Positions 1 to 8,336 of a DNA stretch of 32,562 nt are shown in pieces. A program made the position numbers and the translations under genes. Source of the stretch: Desulfuromusa sp. (GTDB lineage: Bacteria > Desulfobacterota > Desulfuromonadia > Desulfuromonadales > Geopsychrobacteraceae); the NCBI GenBank assembly GCA_021647765.1, contig JAKIUD010000036.1, positions 1 to 32,562 on the forward strand, read 5' to 3'. The notes under the pieces are model-generated. The model was not told the DNA's origin, searched no databases, and saw only the letters and a program-made list of their open reading frames with translations. The number at the start of each line of letters is the position of its first letter. The stretch's first letter is position 1.

Positions 1-355
1 GTTGCTCCCGTTCTTCGGCGCTAGTTTCAGCAGATCGGTATTCCTTTATGCTGTTTTTAGCTCTTTGGTAGGCAGCATCAAATTTGGATAAATACTTATT
101 CTGCCCGCGTAGAATATAGTTTTTAAAGAGGTGAATAGCTCCTCCATAACCAAACTCTGATTTTAATTGGGAAACCAGTTGCTGCTTGTGTGAGGTTTTT
201 TGAGCAAATGTCATCCATTGTTGATTGATCTGGTCTAGGCGGTTATAGAGAAATACGCTTGAACATCCAGCTAAAACAACAATGATCAGAAATAAAATCA
301 ACATTTTTTGTGAGAGTGAAAATGATTTCGTAGTTAGTTGAGTTCCTGTATTCAT
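1..355 (-). CDS. Membrane sensor protein, N-terminal part (cut by window edge)
   Basis: The reading frame starts at ATG 355 and runs off the left edge of the window without a stop, so only 118 codons are visible. It begins with a cytoplasmic stretch and a hydrophobic segment at about residues 18-38 (LILFLIIVVLAGC). A periplasmic part follows that contains FGYGGAIHLFKNYILRGQNK. This kind of Y-G-G-x-I-H-x-F-K-N-Y-x-L-R-G motif is one I associate with sensor domains of chemoreceptors, diguanylate cyclases and histidine kinases in deltaproteobacteria. The output domain lies outside the window, so chemoreceptor, kinase or cyclase cannot be told apart. A GGAG ribosome-binding site lies just upstream of the ATG, and a good sigma-70 promoter sits at 433-460. 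Confidence 0.75.
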   Translation of the reverse strand, partial: MNTGTQLTTKSFSLSQKMLILFLIIVVLAGCSSVFLYNRLDQINQQWMTFAQKTSHKQQLVSQLKSEFGYGGAIHLFKNYILRGQNKYLSKFDAAYQRAKNSIKEYRSAETSAEEREQ

Positions 356-432
356 AGTAGCTCCAAATGTTCTGTGTCTGAATGAGGTGGCCATTGATTG
401 TCTATTTTCAATGAAGATAGTCAAATGATTCT

Positions 433-460
433 AGAATACTCTTTTGCTGGGATTTGTCAA
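433..460 (-). promoter_or_regulatory. Sigma-70-type promoter for the truncated sensor gene
   Basis: On the minus strand a perfect -35 TTGACA (455-460) is followed after 16 bp by TATTCT (433-438; 4 of 6 to TATAAT). It lies about 80 bp upstream of the ATG at 355 and just past the chemoreceptor terminator. Confidence 0.55.
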
Positions 461-469
461 TTGAAAAGT

Positions 470-503
470 ACTAATAAAAAGAGCCACATGTGCGGTGGCT
501 CTT
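470..503 (-). terminator. Rho-independent terminator of the chemoreceptor gene
   Basis: A perfect 9-bp stem (479-487 with 495-503) with a 7-nt loop. On the minus strand it is followed by TTTTTATTAG, giving a U-tract in the transcript that comes from the gene ending at 580. Confidence 0.8.
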
Positions 504-579
504 AAAAATACAACCATTTTTTTCAATAGAGTGGTTTTCCTATTCTGTAAGGCCGAGGAGGTGAAAACCATTGTAATAT

Positions 580-2358
580 TTAATACTTACCAAAATCATC
601 ATCATCCAGCTGGATTGCTTTGGCTGGTTTCATATCACCCCAGGAAGTGTTTGCCTTGGGCTGTGGCTGCGATGTCATTGCCAGCTGCGGGCTAACTGCT
701 GGTGCTGGTTGTTGAGGTTGCATTGGACTGGCACTATATGGAGCACCGATAATTTTAAAGCGCTCCAGCATTTGTTGTAGAAAACTGGTTTGAGCTGAAA
801 GTTCTTCAGCGACAGCAGCGGTTTCTTCGGCGCTGGCAGTTGAGCTCTGGTTAACGGCGCTGAGCTGGGCAAGCCCTTCATTGGCTTGAGCTACTCCTAG
901 AGACTGCTCGCTACTGGCAGCAGCGATTTCATCAACTAAATCAGATACTTGCACTACTCCCTGATAAATTTCTTTAAGAGCTTTGGCCGTTTGATCGGCG
1001 ATCTGAGCCCCATTCTCAGTTTTTTCCACCGAACCCTGGATCAAATCAGTCGTTTCGCTGGCAGCTTTGGCACTTCTGGCAGCTAGATTCCGCACCTCTT
1101 CTGCGACCACGGCAAACCCTTTGCCGTGTTGACCGGCTCGTGCTGCTTCGACAGCAGCATTGAGAGCGAGTAGATTGGTCTGGAAAGCAATCTCATCAAT
1201 AACCTTGATGATCTTGCTGATATTTTGTCCTGCTTCATTGATTTCAGCCATCGCTTTGACCATCGCCTGCATGTGCTGATCACCTTTTTCTGCTGCCACT
1301 TTAGCTGCCGATGAAAGTTGGTTGACCTGCTCGGCATTCCGCGTGTTGTTAGCCGTTTGTTCATTCATCTCCTGCATCGAGGCTGAAATTTCTTCCAGAG
1401 CAGCGGCTTGTTTGGTTGCCCCATCTGCCAATGATGTGCTGGTTGCAGATACCTGGAGCGTGTCTGAGGCAATTTTCTGGCTTGATTGCAGTACTGCCTG
1501 CAAGGTTTCAGATATCCCCTGATTAGCTTGGGCTAAAGGTTGCGCAATCAGCCCTTTTGCTACAAAGGTGAAATCTCCTTCCGCTAAGCGGTGGAACGCT
1601 GTCAAAATATCATTTTTAAGCCTGTCGGCAAATTCATCCATATTGTTGGCTAATTGACCAATTTCATCGCCTTGCTTCATTTTCAGGCGATAATCCAGAT
1701 CACCATTATTCATTCCATTGACCATTTTTACCACTGCGAGTAGTGGGCGAATAATTTTGCGGTTTATCAGCAACCAGACAAGAAGCGTAACGATTAGGAC
1801 AATTACGCCACCGATATAGAGGGAGGTCGTCAGTCTTGCGACCTTTTTCTGTGATTGCGCAGCGTACATGCCGACGGCTTTATTCATCTCCTGCAATAAG
1901 GGGATATTGCTGGCTAGAATTTTTTTACTAGCCTGGTTTATTGCTTCGTTGTTATTGCTAGAGTTGAGCAGAATCTTCACTTGAGCAGAAAAATTCTTCC
2001 AGAGTGATTCAACTTTGCGCATCTGGGCGAGAATTTCCGGATCACTGGTTGGAGGGAGATGCATACTGCTATTGCCGTTGATCAGTCCATTGAGTGAGTT
2101 GTCGAAAAGGTCGTGAGTTTCCTTCAGGCTGGTGCGAGAGTTCTCGACCGACAATCCAGCTTTGATGGTCATTGCCTCTTTGGACATTTTCTGACTGAGC
2201 ATTCGTTGACGCCCAGCGATATTGATGACGGTTGAATCATCCTTTTGATTTTTAAGGGTGATCACCGAAAAGAGAACCAGAAGAATGGTGATCAGAGTGA
2301 TAACGCAAATTGCGCCGGTGAGTTTAGCGCTGAGACCGATTGATTTTGACTGAGCCAT
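580..2358 (-). CDS. Methyl-accepting chemotaxis protein with PilJ-type sensor domain
   Basis: A 592-residue chemoreceptor that passes an extracellular signal to the CheA/CheW array. It has TM1 at about residues 12-36, then the PilJ/NIT-like motif INIAGRQRMLSQKMSKEAM at about 45-63. TM2 lies at about 178-198, HAMP at 200-252, and a cytoplasmic signalling hairpin at 285-535. The conserved hairpin tip (EIAFQTNLLALNAAVEAARA) is at about 389-408. The C-terminal tail is rich in Pro and Gln and ends in LDDDDFGKY, with no classical CheR-tethering pentapeptide. An upstream in-frame ATG at 2373 has no ribosome-binding site. The GGAG that overlaps that codon lies 9 nt before ATG 2358, so I chose 2358. 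The gene is monocistronic, with its own promoter and terminator. The ligand cannot be told from sequence. Confidence 0.93.
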   Translation of the reverse strand: MAQSKSIGLSAKLTGAICVITLITILLVLFSVITLKNQKDDSTVINIAGRQRMLSQKMSKEAMTIKAGLSVENSRTSLKETHDLFDNSLNGLINGNSSMHLPPTSDPEILAQMRKVESLWKNFSAQVKILLNSSNNNEAINQASKKILASNIPLLQEMNKAVGMYAAQSQKKVARLTTSLYIGGVIVLIVTLLVWLLINRKIIRPLLAVVKMVNGMNNGDLDYRLKMKQGDEIGQLANNMDEFADRLKNDILTAFHRLAEGDFTFVAKGLIAQPLAQANQGISETLQAVLQSSQKIASDTLQVSATSTSLADGATKQAAALEEISASMQEMNEQTANNTRNAEQVNQLSSAAKVAAEKGDQHMQAMVKAMAEINEAGQNISKIIKVIDEIAFQTNLLALNAAVEAARAGQHGKGFAVVAEEVRNLAARSAKAASETTDLIQGSVEKTENGAQIADQTAKALKEIYQGVVQVSDLVDEIAAASSEQSLGVAQANEGLAQLSAVNQSSTASAEETAAVAEELSAQTSFLQQMLERFKIIGAPYSASPMQPQQPAPAVSPQLAMTSQPQPKANTSWGDMKPAKAIQLDDDDFGKY

Positions 2359-2407
2359 AATTTGATACTCCATTGATAATTGTGATTAACAATTAGACAT
2401 GAAGCAT

Positions 2408-2435
2408 ATTTTATATAACCAAGAAGCATTGTCAA
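2408..2435 (-). promoter_or_regulatory. Sigma-70-type promoter for the chemoreceptor
   Basis: On the minus strand TTGACA (2430-2435, perfect) and TAAAAT (2408-2413, 5 of 6) are separated by 16 bp, about 50 bp upstream of ATG 2358. The neighbouring sequence is AT-rich. Confidence 0.6.
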
Positions 2436-2499
2436 TGTTTTTTAATCATTTATTTCACATAAATATCGTTTGGCTTGGTTTCAACTACAAATTTTCAAT

Positions 2500-2529
2500 A
2501 AAAAAAGGGCACCTGCTGTCAGGTGACCC
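2500..2529 (-). terminator. Rho-independent terminator downstream of the glutamate synthase operon
   Basis: The stem pairs 2507-2515 with 2520-2529, nine base pairs with one bulged A at 2526 and a 4-nt loop. On the minus strand it is followed by a run of seven T. It lies about 200 bp beyond the stop of the GltD fusion gene. Confidence 0.75.
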
Positions 2530-2594
2530 GTATAAACATGCATTTAATCTGCTTATAACTAATCTATCCATTTAGATAGCGAGATTTTGGAATA

Positions 2595-2690
2595 TTGCTC
2601 CTTTTCTCTTGCTGGGGGAAGGTTTGGATGGGGTGGATTGTTGCTATTTGCCCCTCTCCCTAACCCTCTCCCACGACGGGGAGAGGGAAT
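2595..2690. repeat. Intergenic palindromic repeat, CTCTCCC/GGGAGAG type
   Basis: The clearest hairpin pairs CCCTCTCCC (2664-2672) with GGGAGAGGG (2679-2687). A direct extra copy of CCCCTCTCCC lies at 2651-2660, and a degenerate G-rich half at about 2610-2636. It resembles a palindromic repeat widespread in proteobacterial intergenic DNA. Related, simpler palindromes occur at 8293-8323 and 10792-10812. Confidence 0.6.
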
Positions 2691-2734
2691 TCCATACAGC
2701 GGAAGATTGGTGCTAATCAGGATGTTTACCTGGT

Positions 2735-5056
2735 TCAGACGGTCAATTCCATCCCCCAGATTCCACAGGGGCACATTCCTGCACAGATGCCACAGCCGAT
2801 ACAGTATTGATCGTCTGAAATATACTCAAAACTACCGTCTTCCCTGTCTTCACGGCGGATAGCCCCTTCAGGACAAGCTTCAAGGCACATACTGCAATCG
2901 CGGCAGGTGCCGCAAGAAAGGCAGCGATTGGTTTCCTGAGTCGGGTCGGTCAAGTTGAAGTGGCTGCGATTCTGGGGGCGGAACAGCTCTTTGCTCAGAT
3001 ATTCCTGAGAAATCATCACTGGTTTGTGCTTGGCAACCAGTTTTCCCCCTTGCAGATAAGTGTCAATATATTCTGCTGCCTCGCGTCCATGACCGATGGC
3101 GTGAGTCAGTAGCCCCGGCTTGATGGTGTCGCCTATAGCAAAAATACCCACTGCTTGAGTTAGCTGGCCACAATCATCAACGGCTGCCATACCGCGTTCA
3201 TCCAGCCATTCTTGTGGAACATAACTGAGATCGGGACGTTCACCGATGGAGATAATCACTGTATCTGCTTCAAACAGGCGGCCATCTTTACTGTGTAGTC
3301 CAGAGCTATCGACTTTTTCGGTAAAGACGGGCCACGCGATTTTGCCTCCAAGCTTTTCAAAGTGATCGATTTCCTTTTTAAATGCTGCCGGACGTTGGAT
3401 ATCGATAGCTGTCACCTGTTTTGCTCCCATGGCGTAAGCGCCAAGACAGACATCCATCCCTGCATTTCCTGCACCGATAACCACGACCTTTTCACCGACA
3501 GTTGGATTTTTACCATTGTTAAAATCTTTAAGAAATTCCAGTCCTTTGACCAGACGTTCATGGCCGGAGAATGGGATCACCACCGGGGTATGGGCTCCTG
3601 AGGCGATGATGATGGAGTCGTAATCGTTCTGCAGCTGTTTGAACAATTCTGCATCAACTGCTGTGTCGGTTTTTATCTCCACACCCAGTTTCTTGATCCG
3701 GTCAATTTCAGTTTTTAATGAATCTTCTGGTAAACGGTCAGTTGGGATGACTTGGCGTAGTTTGCCTCCGACCTCTTTATCTGCTTCAATAATTGTTGGG
3801 GCATGACCCAGCAGGCGCAGATGCCAGGCGGCGGAAAGTCCCCCTGGACCGCCACCGATGACTGCAACTTTTTTGCCAGAATCGGCTTTTGGTTCGGGCG
3901 ATTTGGCGTTAAGGGAAAGTTTGCCAAGTTCCGGCATCCTCACCGGAAGATCTATAAACTGTCGCGTACAGGCATCCATGCAGGGATTAGGACAAACCTC
4001 ACCACAGACACTCCCAGGGAAGGGCGAGTAGTTGAGAACCAGTTCAATCGCTTCTTTGTACTTACCCTGACGCAATAAATTGATCCGATCCTGGGTCGGA
4101 ATTGATGAAGGACAGGCTGATTCGCAGGGGGCACAAAAAGCCTTATTTCGCCAATGGGGAATCTTCAGACGATCTTTTCCGGTATTGACCAGCCCGGCAA
4201 CGTGGGTGTAATCATCATCAATCAGTCCGCCAAAAATACCTCCGTCACCAACCCATTGGTTCAGCCGGAATTCACGTATTGTGGGCCGCATGCTACGGCG
4301 CAGGCGACGTTCCTCATAACTTTTGGCGGTAATTTTATGCCACAGGCTGAAGTCGGTCAGTTGATCCAGGTGCTGAGGGCGTTCAATATTTTCCAGAAAG
4401 GTTGGTAAGCCGTTGGCTAAAAACTGGATGTCCGCTTCATTGAGATCCAGTAACCAGACTTCATCGGGAAGGTTTTTGACCGAACCACGTACATAGATGG
4501 TTCCACCGACCATCCCCATACAACTGCGGTCACCAAGGATCGAATCGAGACCCTCACAATCAACACCGCAGACGATGGCGGTACCACCTCCCATGAATTC
4601 AAAAGAGAAGGAACCGGTATTTTTCAATACCCATAATTCAGGAGCAGGGAAAGCGGGATCATGTTTCATTAATGATCCGGAGCGGGTGCCGACACGCCCG
4701 GCAACAAATATTTTTCCGCTTGCAGCACAGTGAGCGGTGGTGTCGCCACTATCCCCTTTGATGATCAGTTCTGCTCCGGCATTGAGCCAACCTGCGTCCG
4801 CTGGGGTCGAACCCTCAATAATAATCTGGGTTCCTGCGAGCCCGAAAGCGCCAACCCTCTGGCCGGGGTTTTTAACCCTGAACTTTAACGGTTTTCCCTC
4901 GACTGACCAGAATGGACCGCCGATATCGTGGTGACCGGATGAGAGAACCTCGAAGTCTGTTTCACCCCGATCCAGAGCTGCATAGATCTGTTGCAGCAGC
5001 TCTTGGGTAGAAATGCGAATATTGCTTTCATTGAAGCCGGATATTTTGGCTGTCAT
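2735..5056 (-). CDS. gltD: Glutamate synthase GXGXG domain fused to GltD-like FAD/NADPH subunit and ferredoxin
   Basis: A 773-residue fusion that should supply electrons from NAD(P)H to the FMN synthase subunit encoded just upstream. Residues about 15-220 are the GXGXG (GltB C-terminal) beta-helix domain, which is normally part of the large subunit. A cysteine-rich iron-sulfur region of the GltD/DPD type follows (FCAPCESACP at 308-316, CGEVCPNPCMDAC at 351-363). The FAD Rossmann motif VIGGGPGG starts at about 399 and the NADPH motif VIGAGNAGMD at about 526. A C-terminal dicluster ferredoxin (CGTCRDCSMCLEACP and CIGCGICAGMCPCG) spans about 712-765. Classical GltD is about 470 residues, so both ends are additions. 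AAGGAG lies 8 nt before the ATG, and the gap to the upstream gene is 18 bp. The cofactor (NADH, NADPH or ferredoxin) is not settled by sequence. Confidence 0.93.
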   Translation of the reverse strand: MTAKISGFNESNIRISTQELLQQIYAALDRGETDFEVLSSGHHDIGGPFWSVEGKPLKFRVKNPGQRVGAFGLAGTQIIIEGSTPADAGWLNAGAELIIKGDSGDTTAHCAASGKIFVAGRVGTRSGSLMKHDPAFPAPELWVLKNTGSFSFEFMGGGTAIVCGVDCEGLDSILGDRSCMGMVGGTIYVRGSVKNLPDEVWLLDLNEADIQFLANGLPTFLENIERPQHLDQLTDFSLWHKITAKSYEERRLRRSMRPTIREFRLNQWVGDGGIFGGLIDDDYTHVAGLVNTGKDRLKIPHWRNKAFCAPCESACPSSIPTQDRINLLRQGKYKEAIELVLNYSPFPGSVCGEVCPNPCMDACTRQFIDLPVRMPELGKLSLNAKSPEPKADSGKKVAVIGGGPGGLSAAWHLRLLGHAPTIIEADKEVGGKLRQVIPTDRLPEDSLKTEIDRIKKLGVEIKTDTAVDAELFKQLQNDYDSIIIASGAHTPVVIPFSGHERLVKGLEFLKDFNNGKNPTVGEKVVVIGAGNAGMDVCLGAYAMGAKQVTAIDIQRPAAFKKEIDHFEKLGGKIAWPVFTEKVDSSGLHSKDGRLFEADTVIISIGERPDLSYVPQEWLDERGMAAVDDCGQLTQAVGIFAIGDTIKPGLLTHAIGHGREAAEYIDTYLQGGKLVAKHKPVMISQEYLSKELFRPQNRSHFNLTDPTQETNRCLSCGTCRDCSMCLEACPEGAIRREDREDGSFEYISDDQYCIGCGICAGMCPCGIWGMELTV

Positions 5057-5074
5057 TACGATTCTCCTTGATTT

Positions 5075-6718
5075 CTAGCAAACATGTTGGATCTGCAGTC
5101 TCTCAGCAATGGCTTGATCAGTTGATATCAGGGCATCAGAACGCCCAACGGGGAGAGAGGAATTGCCAATCGGAGCCATCAGCTTTTTGAATTCCTGATC
5201 CATAGCAAGGAAATAATTGACAATATTTTGCGCAACTTTCTCTGGATCAAGGCGATGGACTAATGGCGATTCCTGAGTGGTAATGCCAACGGGACAGAGA
5301 CCAGTGTTGCAGGCGTTGCAGCGACCCATATCATTGCCGACGCACCCAGCCATCTGCAAAATCAGTTTGCCGCTGAAAACACCGTTGGCACCCAGACAGA
5401 TCATTTTAAAGGCATCTGCAGCCAGGTCTCCAGTTTTACCCAAGCCACCAGCAGCCCAGAGGGGAATCTGCCCCTGGCGTCCCTGAGAAACGGCTGCCAG
5501 GTAGCAATCGCGCAATTTGCTGGCAATCGGATGGCCGGTATGGTCAAGACTGACTTCGTGTGCAGCGCCCGTGCCGCCATCAATGCCATCAAGGAAAAAG
5601 CCACCGACAATATTGTAGGGGTCACGCACCAGGTTGTTAAAAACACTGACACTGGTTGCAGATGCCGCTACTTTAATGGCAACTGGAACGCGGAATTTAA
5701 AGGCTGCATTCATCGAGAGAAACATTTTCTGGACACTCTCTTCGATGGAGTAGAGTCCCTGATGGTTCGGTGGGCTGAGGAGGTCGGTTTTCGGGACGCC
5801 ACGAATCGCTTGAATATGGGCGGCAACTTTTCCTGCTTGCAGCAGGCCACCGTCGCCTGGTTTTGCTCCCTGACCGATCTTGATCATGATTCCAGCGGGG
5901 TCTTCAATCATGTCGGGCATGCTGGTAGCAATCCGGTTCCAGCCAAAATGACCCGAAGCAATCTGTAAAATTGTATATTTGAGGTATTTTGATCTCAGTA
6001 GTCGTCGTGGGACTCCCCCTTCTCCTGAACTCATTCTGACCGGCAAGCCACATTCCTCATTCAGGTAGGCTGTTGCCATAGCCATCGCTTCCCACATCCG
6101 CCAGGAGAGGGCGCCAATTGACATATCTCCAATGATGACGGGATAGATCCAGTTGACCGGCGGGGTTGTGTCGTTACTGACCAGTTCCTTGTCCTGGTTG
6201 GGGGTAAAGGGGAGCTCTCCTGGCGGTAAAATCCGACCAAAGGGTGCTAGCAGGTCAAAGGTGTGACGTTGAGCATCCAGACTCGGGTCGGTCATCTGTG
6301 AAATTCGCCCAACACGGATACTGTCCAGCGTTCTGATAGAGCCTTCCAGGTTTTTGCGCCCACCACGCTTAATCGAATCTCCGCCAAGGCAGCGGGTGAT
6401 AATTGGATGACGGGTATCGGGGTTGCGTTCTGGACGGATAGCGTCGTTGGGGCAAACTTTTTCACACATGCCGCAACCACGGCAGTAGTCGCGGATTGAA
6501 TCAACCTGGCTTATGACCGGAACGGCTGAAAAACGTGATTTTGGATCGGGAAAATCCCCTTCCGAAAAAACCATCCGGCGTCGCTCTACGGTCATCTTGA
6601 TGGCACGGAAGGAGCAAGTTGCGACACAGGAACCACACATGGTGCAGCGACTGGCATCGTAAATAATCTTCCAGGGGAGGTCATTGGCAGTGACATTGTT
6701 AACTGTTATTGTTTCCAT
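5075..6718 (-). CDS. gltB: Glutamate synthase, ferredoxin-FMN synthase subunit (archaeal-type GltB core)
   Basis: This 547-residue protein carries the FMN site where ammonia and 2-oxoglutarate become glutamate. Two 4Fe-4S ferredoxin motifs lead it (CTMCGSCVATC at 25-35, CRGCGMCEKVC at 79-89). The FMN-binding barrel follows, with AKPGDGGLLQAGKV at about 285-298, DGIDGGTGAAH at 377-387 and GGLGKTGDLA at 424-433. GRCNACNTGLCPVG at about 465-478 matches the cysteine cluster that binds the 3Fe-4S centre in glutamate synthases. There is no amidotransferase or GXGXG domain: those are in the flanking genes. The ATG overlaps the end of the upstream amidotransferase gene by 13 bp and is preceded by GGAGGTGCAG, so translational coupling is likely. 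Confidence 0.94.
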   Translation of the reverse strand: METITVNNVTANDLPWKIIYDASRCTMCGSCVATCSFRAIKMTVERRRMVFSEGDFPDPKSRFSAVPVISQVDSIRDYCRGCGMCEKVCPNDAIRPERNPDTRHPIITRCLGGDSIKRGGRKNLEGSIRTLDSIRVGRISQMTDPSLDAQRHTFDLLAPFGRILPPGELPFTPNQDKELVSNDTTPPVNWIYPVIIGDMSIGALSWRMWEAMAMATAYLNEECGLPVRMSSGEGGVPRRLLRSKYLKYTILQIASGHFGWNRIATSMPDMIEDPAGIMIKIGQGAKPGDGGLLQAGKVAAHIQAIRGVPKTDLLSPPNHQGLYSIEESVQKMFLSMNAAFKFRVPVAIKVAASATSVSVFNNLVRDPYNIVGGFFLDGIDGGTGAAHEVSLDHTGHPIASKLRDCYLAAVSQGRQGQIPLWAAGGLGKTGDLAADAFKMICLGANGVFSGKLILQMAGCVGNDMGRCNACNTGLCPVGITTQESPLVHRLDPEKVAQNIVNYFLAMDQEFKKLMAPIGNSSLPVGRSDALISTDQAIAERLQIQHVC

Positions 6719-7812
6719 CTCTGCACCTCCAGTTCATCGTTAATGGCGACGGTTTCCCGTTCGTTTGGATAGATATCTGTTTCCCAATCACGATCAGGAA
6801 GGACTTCGTTGATGCCGCAGATTTCAGAAGAGATAACCACCATTCTGTCATCATGTCCGATCACTACCGGGCGCAACTTCTTTGCATCACAGCAGGTGAA
6901 TAAAGTGTTGTCAGGGAGCATGCCGATAATTGTATTGGGGCCGTTGAGTTCCAGGTGGCTCAGTGACTGACGTATTGCCAACAATTGTTTTTTGTCCTTA
7001 CGATCCTCAATCTGATTAAAGGGGAGTGGCGTGATAACATGTTTATAGTAGCGCAGTGGCCAGCCAAGTTGGCGATGAACGTAGTGCAGGGTATAGAGGA
7101 AACATTGTGAATCTGATTCAAAACCAATATAGCCACGGTGAAGCCCCTGTTGAAACTCCTTGTTTTTCAGATAGAAGGTATTTTCGCCGTTAGCGAGAAT
7201 TGTGTAGCCCTGAAGGTGAAATGGATGGGCAGCATAGCGGACGATATCGTAGTTAGTGTTCTGGCGACACTGGGCGGTGATGACTTTTGCGGTGAAGCGA
7301 TCATCAACTTCCCAGAGATTGAAATAGGTTCCAATATCGTGCGGGTCACCGATCTCTTTCAGGGTGATTACGTCAGGCCAGAATGAATAGACAAAGCCTT
7401 CTTCGTTGTCTTCCAGTGCTTCCCGCAGTCGCAAGCGCGTATCCAGGAGCAATTTCTGTTTCTTTTTCTTGCCAAGATTTTCATAGGCGTTTGGATAGTT
7501 GAAGGTTTCAAAAACATAATGGGGCATAGCGCTGATGTCGAGACCTGGCCAGTCATTGACTTGTGGTGACCACTGGACAATCCGTCGGAAGCCACTTTCA
7601 TGGAGAATATTCTCCGCAATTTTTATACCGTCGTCGGTGCACGCCATCGACAGTGTTGGCAGCTGTTTGTAGGGCTCAAAAATACCACCAAGATTTTGCA
7701 TGACCATGGCAAATCCTGAGTTGTCATGCCCTTCTTGCTGCGATTGCATCAATTTCAGAGCGATGCTTGGATGGACGTAATCGAGACTTTTTATTGCGCC
7801 AATACGACACAT
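6706..7812 (-). CDS. gltB: Glutamate synthase class II glutamine amidotransferase subunit
   Basis: A 368-residue class II (Ntn) amidotransferase expected to hydrolyse glutamine and feed ammonia to the FMN subunit. After removal of Met1, the N-terminal residue is the nucleophile cysteine in MCRIGAIKSLDYVHPSIALK, and HDNSGFAMVMQ gives the usual class II D-x-S-G signature. The frame stays open upstream to 7863, but ATG 7812 is clearly right: it puts Cys at position 2 and has AAGGAGG seven bases upstream. It is the first gene of a three-gene operon. The likely promoter is the sigma-54 site at 8141-8157, and a MITE-like repeat (7857-8060) lies between promoter and gene. Confidence 0.92.
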   Translation of the reverse strand: MCRIGAIKSLDYVHPSIALKLMQSQQEGHDNSGFAMVMQNLGGIFEPYKQLPTLSMACTDDGIKIAENILHESGFRRIVQWSPQVNDWPGLDISAMPHYVFETFNYPNAYENLGKKKKQKLLLDTRLRLREALEDNEEGFVYSFWPDVITLKEIGDPHDIGTYFNLWEVDDRFTAKVITAQCRQNTNYDIVRYAAHPFHLQGYTILANGENTFYLKNKEFQQGLHRGYIGFESDSQCFLYTLHYVHRQLGWPLRYYKHVITPLPFNQIEDRKDKKQLLAIRQSLSHLELNGPNTIIGMLPDNTLFTCCDAKKLRPVVIGHDDRMVVISSEICGINEVLPDRDWETDIYPNERETVAINDELEVQRWKQ

Positions 7813-7856
7813 AGAGTGCCTCCTTGTTGCTGGGATGTAAAAAAAACTAGATTTAA

Positions 7857-8060
7857 GTGACACAGTAGAATGGTGCTAGTTTAAGAAATTTTGTAGTAAT
7901 CTCGGGACTGTCCGAAAGTACCATCGGGGGCTGTCCCAAGTGTTTACGAGCCACGAAGAACCACGGTGGTTTGCGCCGCAAAAGCCTGGGACAGCCCCCA
8001 TGCGGGGACAGTCCCGTTTTGCTGCTATGTCCCCCTTAAACTTAGTGCCATTCGTGACAC
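7857..8060. repeat. MITE-like element, copy 1 (GGGACTGTCCC family)
   Basis: A ~200 bp element with nested inverted repeats. The outer arms (GAATGGTGCTAGTTTAAG at 7868-7885 and its imperfect complement at about 8036-8053) enclose inner arms at 7903-7937 and 7988-8016. The inner arms are built from GGGACTGTCC-type modules around a ~50 bp spacer. The whole unit aligns with the reverse complement of 19904-20095. GTGACAC occurs at both outer ends and may be a target-site duplication, but the exact ends are uncertain. It has no coding capacity. It may be mobilised by a transposase elsewhere in the genome (inference). Confidence 0.7.
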
Positions 8061-8063
8061 AAT

Positions 8064-8292
8064 ATTTTTTAAGGTCGTGCTTGTTGGATGTTGGCCGTGG
8101 ATTGTGGACTAGAATTTATTTTCTTTTGAAAAATAATTAACGCAGGTTTTGTGCCAAGCTCGTGAAAAATCTATCTAGTTATTTTATTGAATAAGTTCAG
8201 CTGGTTGGGCGGGAATTTATATAATTTGAGTCAGTGAAGTCTGCTGGGCACTATTTTTTGAGCTATTTTCTACTTAAGCAGAGTACTTAAAG
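8064..8292. other. Gene-free AT-rich intergenic stretch
   Basis: No convincing ORF or RNA gene is visible between the MITE-like element and the ilvE terminator. The only feature I can support inside it is the candidate sigma-54 promoter at 8141-8157. The rest probably holds upstream regulatory sequence of the glutamate synthase operon. Confidence 0.5.
8141..8157 (-). promoter_or_regulatory. Candidate sigma-54 (RpoN) promoter for the glutamate synthase operon
   Basis: The minus strand reads TTGGCACAAAACCTGCG. The -24 element TTGGCAC is perfect, and the -12 element CTGC differs at one base from TTGC. The spacing between the GG and GC dinucleotides is exactly 10 nt, as sigma-54 requires. Control of glutamate synthase by nitrogen status through RpoN and an NtrC-type activator would fit. 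I did not find a convincing NtrC-type palindrome upstream. Confidence 0.6.
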
Positions 8293-8323
8293 TTTACCCC
8301 TCCCCAAATGGGGGAGGGGTAAA
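8293..8323 (-). terminator. Strong hairpin after ilvE, likely terminator
   Basis: A perfect 13-bp stem (8293-8305 with 8311-8323) with a 5-nt loop lies 14 bp past the ilvE stop. The tail on the minus strand is only moderately T-rich (the A/T part of the stem continues into CTTTAAG). Its CCCCTCCCC core resembles the intergenic palindromes at 2664-2687 and 10792-10812, so it may be a repeat used as a terminator. Confidence 0.6.
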
Positions 8324-8336
8324 AGAGTTAGAAATC

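Noticed and set aside
2587..2862. Open frames on both strands through the palindromic repeat downstream of the GltD fusion
   Set aside because: The PSPRRGRG-like peptides are the usual false translation of CTCTCCC repeats.
7940..8140. 66-codon frame, and a similar frame at 19804-20082 on the other strand, that translate to related peptides
   Set aside because: The similarity is explained by the shared MITE-like DNA element; both frames run through palindromic arms and have no start signals.
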